DNA of 64,000 bases from Pseudomonas entomophila. Its GTDB lineage: Bacteria > Pseudomonadota > Gammaproteobacteria > Pseudomonadales > Pseudomonadaceae. The notes under the pieces were generated by a model. It saw only the letters and a program-made list of their open reading frames with translations. It did no database searches and was not told the origin of the DNA. The position numbers and the translations under genes were made by a program. Below are positions 7,837 through 15,533 of the stretch, in pieces. Position 1 is the first letter of the stretch; each line of letters starts with the position of its first letter. Where the stretch lies: NCBI RefSeq assembly GCF_029193575.1, contig NZ_JARGCS010000044.1, positions 62,001 through 126,000 on the forward strand, read 5' to 3'.

Positions 7837-8613
7837 ATGGCCCGCCGTACCGTGCGCCTGTTGATCGTCATCGCCATGGCCTGCCTGCTGCAGGCCTGCG
7901 ACATGGACCTGTACAGCAACCTCAGCGAGCGCCAGGCCAACGCCATGCTCGCGGTCTTGCTGCGCGAGGGCATCCCCGCTTCACGCAAGGTGCAGGACAA
8001 CGGCCAGTTGAAGATCGTGGTCGACGAGCGGCGGTTCGCCGAGGCCATGGCCCGGCTCGACGAAGCTGGCCTGCCGGGGCAGTCGTTCTCCAACCTGGGC
8101 GAGGTGTTCAAGAGCAACGGCCTGGTGTCGTCGCCGGTGCAGGAGCGCGCGCAGATGGTCTATGCGCTGAGCGAGGAGCTGTCGCACAGCGTCTCGCAAA
8201 TCGACGGCATCGTCTCGGCGCGGGTGCACGTGGTGCTGCCGGACAACGACCTGCTCAAGCGCGTGATCTCGCCGTCGTCGGCCTCGGTGCTGGTGCGCTA
8301 CGACGCCAACACCGACATCAACCCGCTGATCCCGCAGATCAAGACCCTGGTGGCCAACGGTATTTCCGGGCTGGGCTACGACGGTGTCTCGGTGACTGCG
8401 ATCAAGGCCGCCAGCGCGCCGCGCGACGCTGACAACCAACCCCGGCTGACCCGCTTCATGGGCGTGTGGCTGGTGGAGGAAGACCTGACCCGCGCGCGCC
8501 TGTTGGTCGGCGGCGGGCTGTTGCTGGCCTTGGCCCTGGCCGGGGTGCTCGGCTGGCAGCAGTGGAGCCAGCGCCGCGCCCGGGCCCTGTACCGCCTACC
8601 GGAGGCCTCATGA
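7837..8613 (+). CDS. sctJ: SctJ (NolT/HrcJ), inner-membrane ring lipoprotein
   Basis: The start at ATG 7837 gives a lipoprotein signal with lipobox LLQAC (Cys21) followed by DMDLYSNLSERQANAML, the hallmark of YscJ/HrcJ/FliF N-termini. Ring-building domains 1 and 2 follow (about 22-195), then a C-terminal transmembrane helix (about 222-242) and a short basic tail. The 258-residue length is standard. SctJ makes the inner of the two inner-membrane rings and surrounds the export apparatus. The last 4 bases overlap sctK. Confidence 0.93.
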   Translation: MARRTVRLLIVIAMACLLQACDMDLYSNLSERQANAMLAVLLREGIPASRKVQDNGQLKIVVDERRFAEAMARLDEAGLPGQSFSNLGEVFKSNGLVSSPVQERAQMVYALSEELSHSVSQIDGIVSARVHVVLPDNDLLKRVISPSSASVLVRYDANTDINPLIPQIKTLVANGISGLGYDGVSVTAIKAASAPRDADNQPRLTRFMGVWLVEEDLTRARLLVGGGLLLALALAGVLGWQQWSQRRARALYRLPEAS

Positions 8614-9227
8614 GCCTGGAGCATTGGCAGGCGCTGCTGGCCCAGCCGCTGGCCTTCATCGACCCTCGCCACCTGCGCACCTGCTTCGCCGACGATGTGC
8701 TGCCGGCACGCATCCAGGCACTGGCCACGGCGCCGCGCTTCCAGGCCCGGCTGCTGGCCTTGCTGATGCGCGAGCAGCAGTTGCAACCGTTGGCGCAGGT
8801 GCCTGCGCCCGCCACGGCAGACCTGCCCGTGCTGCTGCTGGCCCCCGACGCCTTCGCCCGCCTGCCGCGCCTGTGCGGGGCCATCTGGCATGGCGCCGCG
8901 CTGGGCCGGGAGATCCGCCGCGAGGCGGTCGAGCGCCTGCGCCAGGCGCTGGGCCACGAGGTGTTCAACCTGGCCCTGGCGCACCGGCAATGGAGCGGCG
9001 CCATGGACCTGCTGCGCCAGCCCGACGACCTGCTGACCGCCATCGACGCCGACGGCGCGCGCAGCGTGCACGCCTGGCTGCAAGCGCAACCCGATGCCCT
9101 GCGCGACTGGCTGCGCTTGCGCCTGCCGTTGCCGCCGGTCGAGCCGTTCTCGGCGACCCTCGACCCCGGCCTGGTGCGCCGGGTCGCCGGCCTGTTGGCC
9201 AAGCCGCTCGAAGAGGTGACCCCATGA
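8610..9227 (+). CDS. sctK: SctK (NolU-like), sorting-platform adaptor
   Basis: The 205-residue protein is Leu- and Ala-rich, without signal or membrane segment, and occupies the SctK slot between sctJ and sctL with 4-bp overlaps on both sides. SctK links the cytoplasmic SctQ pods to SctD. SctK sequences are poorly conserved, so the call rests on position, size, and segments such as PRHLRTCFADDVLP and LGREIRREAVERLRQALG that resemble the family. Confidence 0.75.
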   Translation: MSLEHWQALLAQPLAFIDPRHLRTCFADDVLPARIQALATAPRFQARLLALLMREQQLQPLAQVPAPATADLPVLLLAPDAFARLPRLCGAIWHGAALGREIRREAVERLRQALGHEVFNLALAHRQWSGAMDLLRQPDDLLTAIDADGARSVHAWLQAQPDALRDWLRLRLPLPPVEPFSATLDPGLVRRVAGLLAKPLEEVTP

Positions 9228-9814
9228 GCCAACTGCCAAGCCGCCCGGCCGCGCGCATCCTGCGCGCCGCCGAGGCGCAACTGTGGACCGACGGCCACGC
9301 CTACCTGCAAGCCGCCCGCGACGAGGCCGAGCGTGTGCGCGACGACAGCGCCCAGTGGCTGGACCAGGCCCGCGCCGAGGGCTTCGAGCAAGGCCGGGCG
9401 AAGGGGGCCGAGGCCATGAGCGCGCTGCTGGCGGAAACCAGCGCCCAGGTCGACGCCTACCTGGCCGGCCTGGAAAGCGCCTTGGCCGATCTCGCCCTGG
9501 GCATCGCCCGCGAAGTGCTGGAGAGCCTCGGCGACGCCGAGCGGGTGATCCTCAGTGCGCGCAAGGCGCTGCTCGCCTTCCGCCAGGACCAGGCCCTGAC
9601 CCTGTACGTGCCGCGCGCCGAGGTCGAAGCGGTGCGCCGCCACCTGCGCGAGGCGCCCGAGGCCCTGGCGAGCGTTACCGTGGAGTCCGACGACCAGTTG
9701 CACCCCGGCCAGGCGCGCCTGGGCAGCCCGGTCGGCTCGGTAGAGCTGGGCCTGGAGGCGCAGTTGCAAGCCTTGCGCCGCAGCCTGCTGCCGTTCGCCG
9801 AGGTGGCGCCGTGA
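9224..9814 (+). CDS. sctL: SctL (NolV/HrpE), ATPase stator
   Basis: This 196-residue protein has an Ala/Glu/Arg-rich helical N-terminus (about 10-75, with EGFEQGRAKGAEAM typical of FliH/SctL) and a globular C-terminal half with ESLGDAERVI and LHPGQARLGSPVGSVELGLE. SctL dimers connect the ATPase SctN to SctQ. It overlaps sctK and sctN by 4 bp, consistent with coupled, stoichiometric translation. Confidence 0.88.
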   Translation: MSQLPSRPAARILRAAEAQLWTDGHAYLQAARDEAERVRDDSAQWLDQARAEGFEQGRAKGAEAMSALLAETSAQVDAYLAGLESALADLALGIAREVLESLGDAERVILSARKALLAFRQDQALTLYVPRAEVEAVRRHLREAPEALASVTVESDDQLHPGQARLGSPVGSVELGLEAQLQALRRSLLPFAEVAP

Positions 9815-11133
9815 GCCTCGAACAGCTGCTGCCGCGCTTGCAGGCGCGCCTGGGCGAGGCCCGCCCACGGCCGATGAAAGGCACCATCCGCAGCATTCGT
9901 GGCGTGCTGCTGCGCGCCAGTGTCGCCGGGGTGCGCATCGGCGAACTGTGCCGCCTGCACGACCCCTCCAGCGGCCGCGCGCTGGCGGCGGAGGTGATCG
10001 GCTTCGACGGCGACGAGGCGATCCTTTCGCCCATCGGCTCGCTGGAAGGGCTGTCGACCCGCACCGAGATCACCGCCACTGGCGAGGCCATGGGCGTGAG
10101 CGTCGGCGACGCGCAACTGGGTCGGGTGATCAGCCCCATGGGCGACTACCTCGACGGCGACCGCCAACCCCCCACCGGCCCGCTGACCCGCTACCCCTTG
10201 CAGGCCGAGCCGCCCGAGCCGTTCGCCCGCCAGGTGATCGAGCAGCCGCTGGCGGTCGGCGTGCGCGCCATCGACGGCCTGCTGACCCTGGGCCGTGGCC
10301 AGCGCATGGGCCTGTTCGGCGAGCCGGGCGTGGGCAAGTCGTCGCTGCTGGCGAGCATGGTGCGCAACACCGATGCCGACGTGGTGGTGATCGGCCTGAT
10401 CGGCGAGCGTGGCCGCGAGGTGCGCGAATTGCTCGACGTGCAGCTCGACGCCCGGGCCCGCGCGCGCACCGTGGCGGTGGTGGCGACCTCCGACCGGCCC
10501 GCCGCCGAGCGGGCGCGGGCGGCCTACGTGGCCACCGTGCTGGCCGAGTACCACCGCGACCAGGGCCGCAACGTGCTGCTGCTGATGGACAGCCTGACCC
10601 GCTTCGCCCGCGCCCAGCGCGAGATCGGCCTGGCCGTGGGCGAGCCACCGACCCGGCGCGGCTACCCGCCGTCGTTCTTCTCCGCCCTGCCGCGCTTGCT
10701 GGAGCGCGCCGGCCCCGCCGCGCGCGGCAGTATCACCGCGTTGTACACGGTGCTGACCGAAGGCGACGCCGCCACCGACCCGGTGGCCGAGGAGGCGCGC
10801 TCGATCCTCGACGGCCACGTGGTGCTCAGCGCCGACCTGGCCCAGCGCAACCACTTCCCCGCCATCGATGTGCTGCGCAGCCGCAGCCGCCTGATGGAGC
10901 AAGTGGCCGGCACCGAGCAACGGCGCCTGGCCATGCGCATGCGCGAGCTGATGGCGCGGCGCAACGACATCGAAATGCTGATCCGCATCGGTGAATACGC
11001 CGCCGGCAGCGACCCTCTGGCCGACGAGGCGATCGCCCGCCACGCGGCCATCGAAAACTTCCTGCGCCAGGCCGCCGACGAACCGAGCGGCGCCCGGCAG
11101 ACCCTGGAGCACATGCGCAAGGTGTTGGCATGA
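9811..11133 (+). CDS. sctN: SctN, T3S ATPase
   Basis: From GTG 9811, overlapping the sctL stop, the protein is 440 residues, a normal SctN length. It shows the Walker A motif GEPGVGKSS (170-178), Walker B LLLMDSLTR, and the family block GEPPTRRGYPPSFFSALPRL with the downstream DPVAEEARSILDGH. SctN is the hexameric F1-like ATPase that strips chaperones and unfolds cargo at the base of the machine. A much longer upstream reading in the same frame was rejected because it runs through sctL. Confidence 0.96.
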   Translation: MSLEQLLPRLQARLGEARPRPMKGTIRSIRGVLLRASVAGVRIGELCRLHDPSSGRALAAEVIGFDGDEAILSPIGSLEGLSTRTEITATGEAMGVSVGDAQLGRVISPMGDYLDGDRQPPTGPLTRYPLQAEPPEPFARQVIEQPLAVGVRAIDGLLTLGRGQRMGLFGEPGVGKSSLLASMVRNTDADVVVIGLIGERGREVRELLDVQLDARARARTVAVVATSDRPAAERARAAYVATVLAEYHRDQGRNVLLLMDSLTRFARAQREIGLAVGEPPTRRGYPPSFFSALPRLLERAGPAARGSITALYTVLTEGDAATDPVAEEARSILDGHVVLSADLAQRNHFPAIDVLRSRSRLMEQVAGTEQRRLAMRMRELMARRNDIEMLIRIGEYAAGSDPLADEAIARHAAIENFLRQAADEPSGARQTLEHMRKVLA

Positions 11134-11146
11134 ACGAGGAAAACCG

Positions 11147-11620
11147 ATGAACGTCCACGACCTGAAGAACCTGCAAGCCCTGCGCGAACTGCGCGAACAA
11201 CGCGCCTCCAGCCAACTGGCGGCGCAGCGCCAGCGCTGCCGTGAAAGCCACGCCGCGCTCGACGACGCCCGCGAGCGCCTGCGCCAGCACCGCGAGGCCT
11301 CGGCGCGTGAAGCCGAGAAACTCTATGGCCGCTTCAGCGAGGGGCTGTCGGTGAAGGCCTGGCTGGCGGTCGAGTTGCGCCTGGCCGAGCTGGAGGACGA
11401 CCAGCAGTCGCTGCTCGGCAGCCTGGATGACGCCCACCAGCGGCACGCCGAGCAGGAAGCGTCGCGCGAGACCCTGCGCGTGGCCCACGCCGCCCGCCAG
11501 CGCCAGGCCGATGCCTGGGACGCCATGGTGCAGCGCCATGCCCAGGGCGAGCGCCGCGCAGGCGAGTTGCGCGAAGAGGCCGACGACCTGTTCGCGCCGC
11601 TGTCGGACATCGCCCCTTGA
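11147..11620 (+). CDS. sctO: SctO (Y4yJ/HrpO-like), ATPase central stalk
   Basis: ATG 11147 follows a GAGGAAAA ribosome site. The 157-residue product is almost wholly coiled-coil (Gln/Arg/Glu/Ala heptads from about 5 to 145), with no signal. SctO/FliJ proteins form the stalk in the SctN hexamer and touch the SctV ring. Position between sctN and sctQ matches. There is no SctP (needle-length ruler) gene after it, as in rhizobial loci. Confidence 0.85.
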   Translation: MNVHDLKNLQALRELREQRASSQLAAQRQRCRESHAALDDARERLRQHREASAREAEKLYGRFSEGLSVKAWLAVELRLAELEDDQQSLLGSLDDAHQRHAEQEASRETLRVAHAARQRQADAWDAMVQRHAQGERRAGELREEADDLFAPLSDIAP

Positions 11621-12606
11621 GCGTGCCGACCGAGGCCCTGGCCTTCGCCCAGGCGCTGGAGCGGCACGACCCCCGCTGGCTGCCCTGGCAGCAGCGCCTG
11701 CATCGCCCGCGCCAAGCGTGGCAGGGCCAGTTCGACGGGCAGCCGCTGCACCTCGACTGGCGCGCGGGCGAGGGCGGGGAAGGGCGCCAGCACTGGTGGC
11801 TGGCGCTGGACGGCGCCCCCGTGCGCCTGAGCGTGCCGGCCCAGGCCATCGAACGGCTCGGCCTGCCCGCCAGCCTGAACCTGCCGGGCCTGGCCAGCGC
11901 GCTGCTGCTGGAGCAGGCCCTGCTGCCGCTGATCGAGCCGCTGGAGCGTTTGCTGGCGCTGCCGCTGCAGGTGCTCGACAGCACGCCCGCCGCCGTCCTG
12001 GCGCCGCTGCACCTGGACCTCACCCTGACCGTGGGCGGCTCCGCGCTGGCAGTGCGCCTGGACAGCGATGCCGTTGGTTGGTCGGTGCTGCTCGACGCCC
12101 TCGATCAGCACACCGTTCCCGCCCCCCACGACCTCGGCGCCTTGCCGCTGTCGCTGCACGCCGACGGCGGCGAGGCCTGGCTGACCCTGGCAGAGCTGCG
12201 CAGCCTGCTGCCGGGCGACGTGGTGATGCTCGACCCCTGGCCCGACACCCAGGTGTGCCTGCGCCTGGGCCGGCAACTGTTGCTCAGGGCGCAGCGCGAA
12301 GGCCATCGCCTGCACCTGCTTGAACACCCCAAGACCTTGAAGGAAGCCACCATGAGCGAAGCCGGCGACAGCCCGCTGGACAGCAGCCTCGATGAGCTGC
12401 AATTGAAACTCACCTGCCAGGTCGGCAGCGTCGAGCTGAGCCTCGCCCAGTTGCGCGAACTCGGCCCCGGCAGCGTGCTGGAGCTGGCGCCGCGCCTGCA
12501 CGAGGGCGTCGACCTGGTGATCAATGGCCGACGTGTCGGCCAGGGCCAGTTGGTGAAGATCGGCGACGGCCTGGGCGTGCGCCTGCTGAGCTTCGCCGTG
12601 TCATGA
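11617..12606 (+). CDS. sctQ: SctQ, cytoplasmic sorting-platform (C-ring) protein
   Basis: The 329-residue protein begins at TTG 11617, overlapping the sctO stop. It has a variable N-terminal region, a first SpoA-like part (about 165-235) and a C-terminal SpoA domain (about 258-327, LKLTCQVGSVELSLAQLRELGPGSVLEL, a FliN/SctQ hallmark). SctQ pods recruit chaperoned cargo. The gene is undivided, unlike hrcQA/hrcQB of P. syringae, but has a strong internal start (see the separate entry). It overlaps sctR by 4 bp. Confidence 0.9.
   Translation: MSVPTEALAFAQALERHDPRWLPWQQRLHRPRQAWQGQFDGQPLHLDWRAGEGGEGRQHWWLALDGAPVRLSVPAQAIERLGLPASLNLPGLASALLLEQALLPLIEPLERLLALPLQVLDSTPAAVLAPLHLDLTLTVGGSALAVRLDSDAVGWSVLLDALDQHTVPAPHDLGALPLSLHADGGEAWLTLAELRSLLPGDVVMLDPWPDTQVCLRLGRQLLLRAQREGHRLHLLEHPKTLKEATMSEAGDSPLDSSLDELQLKLTCQVGSVELSLAQLRELGPGSVLELAPRLHEGVDLVINGRRVGQGQLVKIGDGLGVRLLSFAVS
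12352..12606 (+). CDS. Internal translation product SctQ-C (predicted)
   Basis: Within sctQ and in the same frame, ATG 12352 (residue 246 of SctQ) follows AAGGAAGCCACC, a better ribosome site than that of sctQ itself. Initiation there would give an 84-residue protein, MSEAGDSPLDS onward, that is almost exactly the C-terminal SpoA domain. In Yersinia YscQ, Salmonella SpaO and several others an internal start makes such a short form, which joins full-length SctQ in the sorting platform. The inference here rests on the site and frame; no expression data are available. Confidence 0.65.
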   Translation: MSEAGDSPLDSSLDELQLKLTCQVGSVELSLAQLRELGPGSVLELAPRLHEGVDLVINGRRVGQGQLVKIGDGLGVRLLSFAVS

Positions 12607-13259
12607 GCGGTTACCAGCCCAACCTGATCGAGATCATTCTGGTCGTCGCCTCCATCGGCCTGATTCCGCTGGCGGTGGTGACCCTGACCGGTTTCCTGAA
12701 GATTTCCGTGGTGCTGTTCCTGATCCGCAACGCCCTGGGCGTCCAGCAGACGCCGCCGAACCTGGTGCTGTACGGCATCGCGCTGATCCTCTCGGTATAC
12801 GTCACCACGCCATTGATCGGCGACATGTACCGCGCGGCCCAGAGCCATGGCTTGCAGATGGAGAACGCCGAGCAGGTCAAGGAACTCGGCCAGGCCTTGC
12901 GACCGCCGTTGCAGGCGCACTTGTCGCGCTTCGCCAACGAGAGCGAGCGCGGCTTCTTCGTGCAGGCCACCGAGAACGTCTGGTCGCCGGAGGCGCGCGC
13001 CGACCTGCGCGACGACGACCTGGTGGTGCTGATTCCGGCGTTCGTCAGCTCCGAGCTGACCCGCGCGTTCGAGATCGGCTTTCTGCTGTACATCCCGTTC
13101 CTGGTGGTCGACCTGCTGGTGTCCAACGTGTTGATGGCCATGGGCATGTCGATGGTGTCGCCGACGTTGATCTCGATACCGCTGAAGCTGTTCCTGTTCG
13201 TGTCGTTGAGCGGCTGGTCGCGCTTGATGCACGGGCTGATTCTGAGCTACGGGAGCTGA
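12603..13259 (+). CDS. sctR: SctR, export-apparatus core protein
   Basis: The 218-residue protein matches FliP/SctR in length and motifs: VTLTGFLKISVVLFLIRNALGVQQTPPN, YVTTPLIGDMY, and FVSSELTRAFEIGFLLYIPF with the closing MGMSMVSPTLISIPLKLFLF. Five SctR subunits form the helical export gate core with SctS and SctT. ATG 12603 overlaps the sctQ stop. No frameshift or missing segment. Confidence 0.96.
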   Translation: MSGYQPNLIEIILVVASIGLIPLAVVTLTGFLKISVVLFLIRNALGVQQTPPNLVLYGIALILSVYVTTPLIGDMYRAAQSHGLQMENAEQVKELGQALRPPLQAHLSRFANESERGFFVQATENVWSPEARADLRDDDLVVLIPAFVSSELTRAFEIGFLLYIPFLVVDLLVSNVLMAMGMSMVSPTLISIPLKLFLFVSLSGWSRLMHGLILSYGS

Positions 13260-13262
13260 ACC

Positions 13263-13532
13263 ATGGGGCAGGACGTTTTCCTTTCACTGATGAAACAGGC
13301 GCTGATGACCGTGCTGCTGCTGTCGGCGCCGGCGCTGGGCGTGGCGATCATCGTCGGCCTGAGCGTGGGCCTGTTGCAGGCGCTGACGCAGATCCAGGAC
13401 CAGACCCTGCCGCAGGTGGTCAAGCTGGTGGCGGTGCTGCTGCTGATCGTCTTCGTCGGGCCGTTGCTGGCCGGGCAGGTGGTCGGCCTGGGCAACCAGG
13501 TGCTCGACAACTTCGCCTTGTGGACGCGCTGA
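13263..13532 (+). CDS. sctS: SctS, export-apparatus core protein
   Basis: An 89-residue FliQ/SctS protein with two transmembrane hairpin helices and the conserved GLSVGLLQALTQIQDQTLPQ block between them. Four SctS copies wrap the SctR-SctT core. It follows sctR by 3 bp and precedes sctT by 6 bp, so the three are one translational unit. Confidence 0.95.
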   Translation: MGQDVFLSLMKQALMTVLLLSAPALGVAIIVGLSVGLLQALTQIQDQTLPQVVKLVAVLLLIVFVGPLLAGQVVGLGNQVLDNFALWTR

Positions 13533-13538
13533 GGGCCC

Positions 13539-14357
13539 ATGGACGCCGCGCTGGTCAACCAGTTCCTCGAAGTCGCCTACCCGACCATCGGCTCGGCGGC
13601 CCTGGCCAGCGCCCGGGCCATGGGCGTGGTGGTGATCACCCCGGCGTTCAACCGCCTGGGCCTGACCGGCATGATCCGCAGCTGCGCGGCGGTGGCGATC
13701 TCGGTGCCGATGTTCGTGCCGGTGTTCTCGGCCTTCACCAGCCTGCCCGAGCATGGCGGCTTCTGGCTGCTGGGGCTGCTGATCAAGGAGTTCCTGGTGG
13801 GGCTGGTGGTGGGGCTGCTGTTCGGCATCCCGTTCTGGGCCGCCGAGGTGGCCGGCGAGCTGATCGACCTGCAGCGCGGCTCGACCATGGCGCAATTGGT
13901 GGACCCGCTGTCGTCAGGCGAGTCGGGGGTGATGTCGACCTTGCTCACGGTGATGCTGATCGCGCTGTACTTCATGTCGGGCGGCTTCATCCTGATGGTC
14001 GACGGCTACCTGCACAGCTACCAGCTGTGGCCGGTGAGCGACTTCACGCCGCTGTTCGCCAGCTCCGCGCTGCCGGCGGTGCTGGCGATTCTCGACCAGG
14101 TGATGCGCATCGGCGTGCTGATGGTCGCGCCGCTGATCATCGCCCTGCTGGTCACCGACCTGATGCTCGCCTACCTCTCGCGCATGGCGCCGAGCCTGCA
14201 CATCTTCGACCTGTCGCTGCCGGTGAAGAACCTGTTCTTCGCCCTTCTCATGGTGGTGTACATCGGCTTCCTCATCCCGGTGATGCTCGACCAGCTGGCC
14301 GAGTTCCGTGGCACGGTGGAGGTGCTGAAGAACCTGGTGGACGCCGGCGATGGCTGA
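13539..14357 (+). CDS. sctT: SctT, export-apparatus core protein
   Basis: The 272-residue protein is a FliR/SctT family member with about six to eight transmembrane segments and typical blocks GFWLLGLLIKEFLVGLVVG, PFWAAEVAGELIDLQRGSTMAQ and PSLHIFDLSLPVKNL. A single SctT completes the SctR5-S4-T1 gate. It overlaps sctU by 8 bp. Length and motifs are ordinary. Confidence 0.95.
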   Translation: MDAALVNQFLEVAYPTIGSAALASARAMGVVVITPAFNRLGLTGMIRSCAAVAISVPMFVPVFSAFTSLPEHGGFWLLGLLIKEFLVGLVVGLLFGIPFWAAEVAGELIDLQRGSTMAQLVDPLSSGESGVMSTLLTVMLIALYFMSGGFILMVDGYLHSYQLWPVSDFTPLFASSALPAVLAILDQVMRIGVLMVAPLIIALLVTDLMLAYLSRMAPSLHIFDLSLPVKNLFFALLMVVYIGFLIPVMLDQLAEFRGTVEVLKNLVDAGDG

Positions 14358-15396
14358 CACCAGCGAAGAGAAATCCCAGCCGGCCACGGACAAGAAGCTC
14401 AAGGACGCGCGCAAGAAGGGCCAGGTCGCCAAGAGCCAGGACCTGGTCTCGGGCATGGTCATCCTGTTCTGCACCTTGTGCATCTCGATCATGGCGCCGC
14501 GCGCCAAGGCCCAGGTCAGCGCACTGGTCGACCTGGTCGCACAGATCTACGTCGAGCCCTTCGCCAGCGTCTGGCCACGGGTGCTGGACACTGCCGAGCA
14601 ACTGTTGATCAGCATCACCGTGCCGGTGATGGCGGTGACCGTGGTGGTGGTGATCCTGACCAACCTGGTGACCATGCGCGGCGTGGTGTTCTCGGTCGAG
14701 CCGCTCAAGCCCGACTTCAAACGCATCAACCCGGCCGAGGGGTTCAAGCGCATCTTCGCCTTACGCAACGTGGTCGAGTTCATCAAGGGGCTGGTCAAGG
14801 TGCACCTGCTGGGGCTGGCGTTCTACGTGGTGGGGCGGCATGCGTTGCAGGCGCTGATGGAGTCGTCGCGGTGCGGGCCGGAGTGTTTGCAGGCGACCTT
14901 CTTCCTGGTGCTCAAGCCCTTGGTGTTCACCGTGCTGGCGGCGTTCCTGCTGCTGGGTGCGGCGGACGTGATGATGCAGCGCTGGCTGTTCGGGCGCGAC
15001 ATGCGCATGACCCGCAGCGAGCAGAAGCGCGAGCGCAAGGATGTCGACGGCGACCCGTTGATCAAGGGCGAACTGCGCCGCCAGCGCCAGGAGATGCAGG
15101 CCATGGCGACCAAGCTGGGGCTGGGGCGGGCGTCGTTGGTGGTGGGCGTGGCCGGTGGCTGGGTGGTGGGGTTGCGCTATGTGCGCGGCGAGACCCCGGT
15201 GCCGGTGGTGGTGTGCCGGGCCGAGCCGGAGGAGAGCGCGCGGATGCTGGCCGAGGCGGCGGGGTTGGGGATCGCCCATGCGATGGATGGGCGGCTGGCG
15301 CAGGAGCTGGCGCGGCGCACGGTGGCGGGGGACCCGGTGCCGGACAGCACGTTCCAGGCGGTGGCGGACCTGTTGGTGGCGGCGCGGTTGATTTGA
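14350..15396 (+). CDS. sctU: SctU, export switch protein without the NPTH autocleavage motif
   Basis: The 348-residue protein has the FlhB/SctU plan: a basic N-terminus with SEEKSQPATDKKLKDARKKG, four transmembrane segments (about 35-210) and a cytoplasmic domain starting DPLIKGELRRQRQEM. Normally a strand with Asn-Pro-Thr-His follows and is self-cleaved, which sets the substrate switch. Here the matching stretch reads LVVGVAGGWVVGLRY, so NPTH is replaced by VAGG at residues 267-270, while the flanks (LRY.RGETPVPVV) stay conserved and in frame. The protein should therefore stay uncleaved. It ends the T3S gene run; a REP-like hairpin follows. Confidence 0.92.
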   Translation: MADTSEEKSQPATDKKLKDARKKGQVAKSQDLVSGMVILFCTLCISIMAPRAKAQVSALVDLVAQIYVEPFASVWPRVLDTAEQLLISITVPVMAVTVVVVILTNLVTMRGVVFSVEPLKPDFKRINPAEGFKRIFALRNVVEFIKGLVKVHLLGLAFYVVGRHALQALMESSRCGPECLQATFFLVLKPLVFTVLAAFLLLGAADVMMQRWLFGRDMRMTRSEQKRERKDVDGDPLIKGELRRQRQEMQAMATKLGLGRASLVVGVAGGWVVGLRYVRGETPVPVVVCRAEPEESARMLAEAAGLGIAHAMDGRLAQELARRTVAGDPVPDSTFQAVADLLVAARLI

Positions 15397-15431
15397 GCTG
15401 TAGGCCTGCGTTGGCCTCATCGCGTGACAAC

Positions 15432-15488
15432 CCCGCTCCACAAGTGCACAGCCGTCCATGATAGCGGTGGTGCACTTGTAGGAGCGGG
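15432..15488. terminator. REP-like hairpin between convergent sctU and MFS genes
   Basis: An 18-bp stem with one bulged A: CCCGCTCC plus ACAAGTGCAC at 15432-15449 pairs with GTGCACTTGT and GGAGCGGG at 15470-15488. It sits between two converging genes, so it may end transcription from both sides or stabilise both mRNA ends. No T-run is present. Confidence 0.55.
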
Positions 15489-15533
15489 CGCCCCGGGACC
15501 ACGGGCAACGCCCGTACCATGTACCGCCGAAGG

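Noticed and set aside
14350..15396. SctU motif loss explained by a frameshift
   Set aside because: The frame and conserved residues continue normally on both sides, so a substitution or replacement of the motif is the simpler reading.
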